From the NCBI RefSeq assembly GCF_000972845.2, contig NC_040027.1:13445760-13509759 (forward strand): DNA of 64,000 bases, written 5' to 3'. A model generated the notes under the pieces. That model was not told where the DNA came from. It saw only the letters and a list, made by a program, of their open reading frames with translations, and did not search any database. A program made the translations under genes and the position numbers. This document shows, piece by piece, positions 52,909 to 64,000 of the stretch; positions within the stretch are counted from its first letter, which is position 1; every line of letters begins with the position of its first letter. Source of the stretch: Larimichthys crocea. Its lineage: Eukaryota; Chordata; Actinopteri; Sciaenidae.

Positions 52909-55640
52909 CTGTATTCAAGAACAGCAAGTAAATAAATAAATAAATAATAAAAGCAGCAGAATACAGCAGCTCATCTTTAATCTGCAGATCTACAGGTCGA
53001 CGCTTACTCTGCTCCAGAGACAGCGGCGTGCTGCAGGGAGGGTTCTTCTCTTTAGCCGGTGCGTTGTGGCCGCTGCACGGTGTTAAAAGATCACAGTTAT
53101 GCACATGCAACACGAGTTCAGTGCTTCAGATTTGTCTTTAAAAACTCACATTTGTGTGTATCCAGCTCCAGGGAGTCTGCAGTCACCTGGATCTAAGCAA
53201 AGACAGAATAAAGACAGAATAAAGACAACACGTCCCTTCAGGGCTCCTGATACTAATACAGCTAAGTACAGCTCCTGTGTGTGTAAACAGTGAAGCAGAC
53301 TTACAAAACGGGCCGTAAGCCGGGTGGTACGGAGGCCAGGGAGGTTTGTTGGCCACAGGGCCCCTTTTGAAGGCATCCGCGGGGCACTGCGCGCAGCAGG
53401 CGGCTCCCTGAGGCGAGCACGAGTACGGAGGCAACGTGTGATGGCACAAGTTGGCCGAAGGTGGGTTGGAGCAGAGAGAAAACGGCTGCTCCAAGCTGCT
53501 CATGCAGGAGCTGTGTCTGCCGGGCAGCGACAGGGACTTGCACCCTGACAGGCAGCTATCGCCAGTACAGCTGGAGAAATCTTTCTGATTCAAACACGAC
53601 GGCAGGCTGGTGGGATACCCCGACCAGTTGCTCTCGAAGCTCGGGTGAAGCCAGGCACTGTTGTCCTGGCTGGGGAATGGCGTGGGCTGGCTGTACCCGG
53701 CGGGGAGGCTACGGGGAGGCTGGTACGTGAAGTAACCCGGGCCTGGATGAGGAAAAGCGTGGTTGGGTTTGTGTTCCTGCCTTTGTGTTCTAAACAGGGA
53801 GCCATCTGCAAACGTGGCGTGCTCTGGAAGGGAGAAAGGCCCGTCGGGGTTCGGGGTGGAGTCCGGGTTGTGGACGACGTTGGCTACTCGCTCCTCTGTG
53901 CTCATGGTCTCATCGTCCTCTTCAGGCGTGTTGTGGTGGCTGTTAAGGAGCCTGCTCAGCTGGCTGATGTGACTGCGAGTGAGACACAGATTTATTAACA
54001 CGATTCATTTTGATTACGAGAAGAAGATGTCGTTTGGCAGAAAGAGGCACGTGAGAGAGGCGTGAAGTTAACTCGACAGATCGGGCTCACTGAAAAATCA
54101 TTTACATAACTTGGGGAGGTAATCTAGTATTCCCGTTTCAGGACAAAGTACTGGAACACTGGAGTAAACAGGCCTGTTAGAGGACCGACAGTGTCCGTCT
54201 TGGTTGTTGCTTCTTGCTTGATGTTCGAGCAGCTGTCACTACCCCGATCTTTATCACTCATATCTGCATATATTTGCCACTTCTGATTGGCCACGGCCAC
54301 AGTTCTCGAAATAGTACACGCTGAGAAAAACCGGTTCCTCATAAGAGATCTGAAACACTTTGTTAGTTTTCTGGAGAACATTTTAATTCTTAAGAAAGCT
54401 GTTTTGGGTTTTTTGGGGGGAGAAAGTTCTTGAGGTCACATCTGCTTCACTTTTTGTGCTTTAAGGAAGCATTTAATGTTAAATAATCTATTTTTGGAGA
54501 ACTGATGAACTGATGAACTGTTTGTGAACTGGTTTTTGATGAAAACCAACAAAGGGACAGTTTGATCACATATTTTGTGAACCTGAAGTACATATAGCTG
54601 CTATATGTCAAACCTGTTGATTAACATGTGGCTGTGTAATAAAGAGTAATATTCTACAACTACTTTTTATAGAGAGCGATTATTAATGTGATATTGATGT
54701 ATATAAAGTAAAACATTTCTACTCTTACATAGTTTTCTATTTCTATATTTCTTTGCATAGGTTTAATTTAAATGCAGATTTATCTCACAGGTTAACCTTA
54801 ATGTCTGTTTATTGTGTCTCATGCTGCTACCGGATGCTTGATTACAGATACTATTACTATTAATACGACACTATCATCTGGGAAGAGCTTGATAATAACT
54901 GAGAGGTAAAAGGTTCTCCTTCATCCTTCAAAATAAAAGTTAAAACCTGAGGAGGTTTTTCACGGTGACACCAAAGACGTATACGTATACTTTTATTAGT
55001 TTATCCAGTGAAGTTATTAATTACTTTATATTAATTATTAACACATTAATAACTGCTCTCTATATAAAGTAGCTGTAGAATATTATAACATTTACAACTA
55101 GAAATCATCACAACAATAATTTATTTGTACCTCAGGTTCAAAAAAAGGCTGTTTAACATTGTTCAAACTGTTTTTTGGTTTTTATCTAAAAACAGGTGAC
55201 TCAAAGAACTTTAAACAGCAAAAAAAAGTTCTTGAAGGCACCAAAGGTTTTGCAAATGAAGCTTAAAGAACTTTTTTTTTTTTGCAAATTCAGCTCCCCA
55301 AATAAAAATAAACAACAACAAAAAGAAGTCTTAAGGATTCTCTTTTCGGTTCGCCAAATAACCTTAAAAAAGGTTCTTCAAAGTGCTGCAAACACTCATC
55401 AAGAACTAGTTTAGTACCTCTGAAGATCTGGCGTTGAGTGTTTATTTTGGTTGACCTCTGTATACATATTGTCGTGTAATATCTATATAATTTTCTGTCC
55501 GTATGTAGATGGATGTCAGTCAAAACCCACAAAGGTCTGCTGACGTCTGGCTGCCGGATTTGCCATCACGCTCACCTATTTGGTGCTGAAGCCGAGTAGA
55601 TTGAAGTGGGCATCATCATTAGGCCTCTTCCTCCTGACAT
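51210..55640 (-). CDS. traf3ip2: TRAF3IP2 (Act1/CIKS), IL-17 receptor adaptor, complete
   Basis: Minus-strand exons: 55640-55576, 53972-53305, 53192-53150, 53072-53008, 52908-52811, 52006-51938, 51786-51670, 51590-51516 and 51356-51210. They total 1347 nt, 448 residues, all GT-AG with matching phases. The N part is Pro/Ser/Cys-rich and carries PEEDDE (38-43), a match to the TRAF6 consensus PxExx(acidic/aromatic). The C part is a SEFIR domain: RRVFVTYEADNDKHVNEIIN, KEYLIIIISPKYYE, NGSKNFRFIPIVFPGAKK and NTHVYGWPRDRDDILRRL, ending GPLPTIVSIPI. Act1 binds IL-17 receptors through SEFIR-SEFIR contacts and recruits TRAF6 for NF-kB signalling. The start (ATG 55640) is the first in-frame ATG: a TAA lies in frame just upstream. 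A later start, M45, would lose the TRAF motif. Confidence 0.9.
52116..52283. mobile_element. MITE family A copy in a traf3ip2 intron
   Basis: cgagtcagtctccataagtc, cccatgttaaaatgtccaac, ttcacagcagaaataaacat and gtttacagcctggtacaaaa match the full copy at 29681-30023 almost base for base. The right end is agccgtccattctctacact. The left TIR is missing, replaced by ctgcagttcctcaaacgtcc. Confidence 0.75.
54647..55089. mobile_element. Foldback element with long (about 66 bp) inverted termini
   Basis: The left arm 54647-54712 (taatattctacaactacttt, tatagagagc, ttattaatgtg) pairs with the right arm 55021-55089 read in reverse (taatattctacagctacttt, atagagagca, ttattaatgtg). The 300 bp between are AT-rich and noncoding. 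It lies in traf3ip2 intron 1. It looks like a MITE, family unknown. Confidence 0.65.
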
Positions 55641-55666
55641 CCATGTGTGTCTGACTTAAGCTCCAT
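55576..55666 (-). promoter_or_regulatory. traf3ip2: Overlapping upstream ORFs at the traf3ip2 start
   Basis: On the minus strand ATG 55666 opens 15 codons to TAA (55619), overlapping the main start. A second out-of-frame ATG at 55644 is fused to the main start (ATGGATG) and opens 22 codons to a TAG formed by the last three bases of the exon (55578-55576). The main ATG (55640) has a poor context (T at -3). Translation is likely leaky or regulated if this leader is used. Confidence 0.5.
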
Positions 55667-56206
55667 CAGAAGAAACTCTGCTGAACACACGAGTCGCTTT
55701 AAAACAAAACTGACGAGGCGAAATATGTGAAAGTACAGCAGTTTCAGAATTTTTTTATAAACTCATATATTCATTGAGGAGATTCGTAACATTAGATCAG
55801 CCCACACTCACTTGGTGGTGAGGACATATTTAGTGTGTGACAAAGTGTCTTCCCACACAGGGGACTTTTTTCTCAAAGTGGTTGGTGGTTAATACTCAAG
55901 GAGAGAAAAAAAAATGAACTCATGTAGGAATAAGGAAATGATGCTTCTTCACAGATGGAAAAATTAAAACCACAAAACTTCCAGAAGATTCAAAAAGAAA
56001 ATCTCTGTCTGGATGTCTGAGTAATGTTTGATTCACAGCAACATCCAAACACTTTAATTTGGACATTAAAGTCACTTCTCCACCCCCAGCCTCTCACACA
56101 CACGCCAATCTACTTAATATGAATGTAGGTCTGCAGCAGCTTTATTAGAGAGCTTCACCTCACAGCACGCCTGGCTGTTCCTGTATATGTCAATACACTC
56201 ATTTAA

Positions 56207-56208
<2 letters not shown>

Positions 56209-56245
<37 letters not shown>
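56209..56245. repeat. (CA)n microsatellite
   Basis: 18 CA units in traf3ip2 5' sequence. Confidence 0.95.
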
Positions 56246-56248
<3 letters not shown>

Positions 56249-56555
56249 GTAAAATGCGCTTTTCCACTGAGGCTGACCCAGATATGTCTCCGACTACTTT
56301 CATATTTCATGCTGACTTCGTGCACTTTGATAAACAGGTTTAAAAAAAAAAAACATTACAGGTGTGTACACGCGACATTTTCACCTCTTTTCGCCTCAGG
56401 TTGGAGATTTCTCCTGAAGTTTGAGGTGAGAGCTGCAATTTAAAGTTTTAATAACTGATAAAACTTTACTAAAAGTTTAAAAACAAGCGTCCTGCTTCAC
56501 TCTTTGCTGTTTCGTTAACACAGACAGGTGACATGTCGAAATTACTTCAACTCAC

Positions 56556-56640
56556 CTTAAGGTCTCTGCTTCAGCTTCACGCGCCTCGAACAGGTAAGTC
56601 CACGTTTGGCGCCAAAAAAATAAAATAAAAAATAAAAAAA
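56556..56640 (-). other. traf3ip2: Possible noncoding first exon of traf3ip2
   Basis: The minus strand shows cttaag|gtgagttgaag, a strong donor ending at 56556, about 0.9 kb upstream of the acceptor gttcag at 55681. The upper boundary is unknown. The region above it (56690-56790) is GC-richer, with ccgcccc, and may be the promoter. Confidence 0.35.
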
Positions 56641-56801
56641 CACTTTAAAAAAAAAATGAGCTGAATATTAAACTTGTCTTTTTTTGTGTGTCGTCTCTCC
56701 TGAGACACATGAAAAACAGTGACGCAGTGGGTGCGTTTGGTCTTTACTTTGCCGCTCAGCAGCACCGCCCCTCTGACAGACTCCACCCTGTAACTGCTGA
56801 A

Positions 56802-56836
56802 GGTGTGTGTGTGTGTGTGTGTGTGAGTGTGTGTGT
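56802..56836. repeat. (GT)n microsatellite
   Basis: GT repeats with one gagt interruption, upstream of the possible traf3ip2 first exon. Confidence 0.95.
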
Positions 56837-56849
56837 ACGTGCTACACTT

Positions 56850-57745
56850 CCTACCCACACACACCACACACACACGCTGAGGATTAATGATGATTTACTA
56901 TATAACCTGTGTCAACACAAACCACCAACAGCAGTAACCCAGGAGACAAACTGTAACTAAAAATAAAGATTCTTATTTTACATAAACTTCTTGTTTATTT
57001 TCCATGATGCTAAAAAGACACATTAAGAAGTTTACACTGAGATGTTGTCCAATTACACAAAGTGGAGGAGCCAGTTAATGTTTGAGCAGTTTTATGATGT
57101 TGACTTTGTTCAGCGCTAAAATAAATAATAACTTTGCAATAATTGTTTGAACCACGGAGCAAAAAGTAGAGCAGATTAAAAAAAAAAAGTTGCAGATTGA
57201 GAGCTGAAGATTGTTTTTTTTTTGTTATATTACAGCGCATACAATCATTTAAAGCGTAGTGACCTGCTGCACTTTTATGGTTTTATAGTTCTCATTAAAA
57301 ACCAGCTGCCTGGCTGATTATTCAAAACTCCATCAAACACTTCTTCGTCTTGTGATGTGATTCACAGGTGGCAATCAAACTTCATTAGCAGAGTTATCTC
57401 CATTAATAAAAAGGTGGCTGGTGTTAGATATGCGTGAGATGAATTTATAGTAAATGATCTTGTGCAACTCATCATCATCAGTCATTCACTGAAACCGAAC
57501 CCAAAACCACCGTGACTCATGTGACTCATCTGAAAACGCCATCGGCTGAATATTCATAGAAACATTTAATTATTTTTCAAAGAATGTCATAAAATGATCC
57601 GCATGTGCAGGGAGGAATCTCTTCAGCACCCTTTACGGGCTCCATAACCTTTAAATAAATGATCTGACATTTAGTGGATTCATTGATGCTTCATTCAACG
57701 TGATCATTCATAAAAAAAAAAAAGAGGTGAAAGAAAACAGAGATC
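56850..57745. other. Spacer chd1l - traf3ip2, including the chd1l 3'UTR
   Basis: It is AT-rich and noncoding. Minus-strand poly(A) candidates are at 57570-57565 (ATTAAA) and 56999-56994 (AATAAA). Both genes point the same way, and less than 1.2 kb separate the chd1l stop from the traf3ip2 leader. Confidence 0.5.
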
Positions 57746-63909
<6,164 letters not shown>

Positions 63910-64000
63910 CTTCAACAACAAGAGAAACGAAGTAAAGACACTGTTTACAGAGGAGTGTAAAGGAGGAGAGTCAGAAGGAGAATAAACTTTGGAGTGTCTC

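Noticed and set aside
53324..53998. Plus-strand open frames opposite the large traf3ip2 exon
   Set aside because: They are shadows of the coding exon on the minus strand; only the minus frame joins the SEFIR exons in phase.

Overview
This window is vertebrate nuclear DNA. Its genes are split by many introns with GT-AG borders, and the genes and repeats are those of a bony fish. The spacers and introns carry tRNA-headed SINEs, several MITE families, (CA)n microsatellites and 'subtract-and-align' repeat tails that I recognise from percomorph teleosts. I cannot name the species.

Layout: (1) 1-6570, + strand: the 3' end of shroom2, five coding exons including the C-terminal ASD2 (ROCK-binding) region, plus the 3'UTR. 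(2) 8820-9560, + strand: a single-exon claudin, best called cldn34. (3) 14481-15140, - strand: a second single-exon claudin of the claudin-22/24 type. (4) 18879-49119, + strand: a complete wwc3 (KIBRA family, Hippo pathway scaffold). It has 23 coding exons, about 1157 codons and a 12 kb first intron rich in mobile elements. (5) 55640-51210, - strand: complete traf3ip2 (Act1/CIKS, IL-17 receptor adaptor), 9 coding exons and 448 codons, tail-to-tail with wwc3. (6) 63909-57746, - strand: the 3' two-thirds of chd1l (ALC1, PARP-dependent chromatin remodeller). It covers the end of the helicase C lobe, linker, macro domain and a C-terminal BRCT-like domain. The gene continues beyond the window.

The order shroom2 - cldn34 - wwc3 matches human Xp22, which is the main reason for choosing these paralogues. 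The exon models were built by hand. Every junction keeps phase, and the summed coding lengths of wwc3 (3474), traf3ip2 (1347) and the visible chd1l (1 + 2007) divide exactly into codons.

Most interesting: two consecutive chd1l introns have U12-type (minor spliceosome) signals. One is GT-AG with GTATCCTTT; the next is a true AT-AC intron with ATATCCTTT, and only the AC border restores the BRCT reading frame. In wwc3 a perfect 41-bp tandem duplication copies a splice acceptor, and use of the upstream copy meets a stop at once. wwc3 also has a GC-AG intron and a NAGNAG acceptor. One MITE family occurs at least six times in the 64 kb. I saw no tRNA or rRNA gene, CRISPR array, viral genome or prokaryotic-type system.
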